This document shows positions 5,315 to 5,907 of a DNA stretch of 5,907 nucleotides, in pieces. The stretch comes from an uncultured Cloacibacillus sp. (GTDB taxonomy: Bacteria; Synergistota; Synergistia; Synergistales; Synergistaceae), in the NCBI GenBank assembly GCA_900544635.1, contig UQVV01000118.1, positions 1 through 5,907 of the forward strand, read 5' to 3'. Each line of letters opens with the position of its first letter. The stretch's first letter is position 1. The translations under genes and the position numbers were made by a program. The notes under the pieces were generated by a model. It was not told the DNA's origin. It searched no databases and saw only the letters and a program-made list of their open reading frames with translations.

Positions 5315-5758
5315 ATGAGCGAAACCGCGAAAAACTACGGCTCCATATACGACCTGCCGCTTCAGAACGCCTCGGCGCTCGCGCCTGAAATCGAAAAACG
5401 CACAGTCTACGGCCCCGAGGGCGGCGTATGGAAAGACTACGTCATGCGCCACTTCATCCTCCCGCCGCACCGCGGCATCCCCGCGCACGTACACGACTGG
5501 GACCACCTCATGTTCACCCTCTCCGGCGACGGCGTCGTCGAAGTCGAGGAAGAGCCCGGCAAGCGCACGCCCTACCTCATGAAGACCGGCTACTGGACGC
5601 GCGTCCCAGGCGGCCTCGTCCACGAATACAAAAACGACGCGGACATCCCGCTCGAATTCTTCTGCATAGTCCCCACCTGCGGCGACCCGCACGCGAAGAA
5701 ATACGCCATGCGCGCCGAACGCGCCGCGCGCAAAGAGGCTGAGAAGGACGGGGAATAA
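5315..5758 (+). CDS. Single-domain cupin with four-histidine metal site
   Basis: The product is 147 residues with one cupin beta-barrel. Cupin motif 1 is HVHDWDH (58-64), in which His64 stands where most cupins carry the metal-binding Glu. Motif 2 is PGGLVHEYKN (98-107), supplying His103. A 3-His/1-His set (His58, 60, 64, 103) would bind Fe(II), Mn(II), Ni(II) or Zn(II). Family members are dioxygenases, isomerases, decarboxylases or ligand sensors; sequence alone does not decide, and I give no specific function. The C-terminal 25 residues are charged and probably a helical tail. The start is ATG 5315, preceded by AAGGAGGGG (5297-5305); an in-frame ATG at 5264 lies inside the terminator stem. 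The gene follows the oxidoreductase after 81 nt, but a terminator stands between, so it is co-located yet maybe only partly co-transcribed. The next gene begins 7 nt after its stop. Confidence 0.88.
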   Translation: MSETAKNYGSIYDLPLQNASALAPEIEKRTVYGPEGGVWKDYVMRHFILPPHRGIPAHVHDWDHLMFTLSGDGVVEVEEEPGKRTPYLMKTGYWTRVPGGLVHEYKNDADIPLEFFCIVPTCGDPHAKKYAMRAERAARKEAEKDGE

Positions 5759-5765
5759 CGCGCCG

Positions 5766-5907
5766 GTGATACGCATAGCCCTGGAGACGGAGGCGGAGCG
5801 CTTCGCCGTCGAAAACGTCATGCGCGAAGCTTTCTGGAACTATTATTCGCCTGCGTGTACGGAGCATTACCTCGTCCACGTCATGCGAAACTGCGCCGCC
5901 TTCGTCC
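5766..5907 (+). CDS. GNAT-family N-acetyltransferase, N-terminal fragment
   Basis: Only the first 47 codons are present; the frame is open to the right edge. The residues IRIALETEAERFAVENV and then REAFWNYYSPACTEHYLVHVMR resemble the N-terminus of YhbS-type GNAT acetyltransferases (COG3153), which commonly read IRLETE and later EAFW, then a C-x-EHYLVH segment. The acetyl-CoA binding motif (Q/RxxGxG/A) would lie beyond the window. The proposed start is GTG 5766, because family proteins begin right at the IRLETE strand; the ribosome site is weak (GGGG at 5750-5753, 12 nt away), and the gene may rely on translational coupling to the cupin stop at 5758. The acceptor substrate is unknown. An internal ATG at 5819 would remove the first strand and is less likely. 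Confidence 0.75.
   Translation, partial: MIRIALETEAERFAVENVMREAFWNYYSPACTEHYLVHVMRNCAAFV

Noticed and set aside
3200..5821. Open frame of 873 residues on the minus strand opposite the oxidoreductase and cupin
   Set aside because: It is an antisense shadow of strongly GC-ended codons; the product is Val/Asp/Arg-rich with no domain, and it spans two well-supported genes and a terminator.
1..5907. CRISPR array, tRNA, rRNA, transposase or insertion-sequence ends
   Set aside because: No regularly spaced direct repeats, no cloverleaf or rRNA signature, and no transposase-like reading frame were seen on either strand.

Overview
The window looks like chromosomal DNA of a GC-rich, probably anaerobic bacterium. 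The best guess is Synergistota or a similar lineage. This rests only on gene content (a Desulfovibrio gigas-type molybdenum aldehyde oxidoreductase, a CitB-family response regulator, a YhbS-type acetyltransferase) and strongly GC-ended codons. The taxonomic call is weak; the gene calls are much firmer.

Layout from left to right. Positions 1-591, minus strand: the N-terminal 197 residues of a class I SAM-dependent methyltransferase that runs off the left edge. Positions 592-940: a divergent intergenic region with a consensus sigma-70 promoter (702-729) and a structured leader that matches the molybdenum cofactor (Moco) riboswitch class. Positions 941-1636: an orphan CitB/DcuR-family response regulator with a TTG start, followed by a hairpin terminator. 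Positions about 1706-2056: a very GC-rich stretch without a convincing gene, turning AT-rich near a second promoter. Positions about 2092-2386: a roughly 290-nt leader with a second Moco-type aptamer. Positions 2387-5233: a 948-residue molybdenum hydroxylase with two [2Fe-2S] clusters and the molybdopterin domains in one chain. Then come a perfect 11-bp terminator hairpin, a 147-residue cupin (5315-5758), and the first 47 codons of a GNAT acetyltransferase running off the right edge.

The most interesting point is that two leaders about 1.4 kb apart share four conserved blocks in the same order: CCCCGAGCC, GCGCCTCCCG, TTGGAAAGGGG and GCGCC. One leader precedes a Moco enzyme, which is the usual arrangement. 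The other precedes a transcriptional response regulator. This suggests, as inference, a two-layer circuit in which Moco status sets expression of both the oxidoreductase and its possible regulator. Against a recalled D. gigas enzyme sequence, all eight cluster cysteines and the catalytic glutamate are kept. Four hydrophobic substrate-channel residues are replaced by Val, Ser, Asp and Asp, so the substrate is probably not a simple hydrophobic aldehyde.
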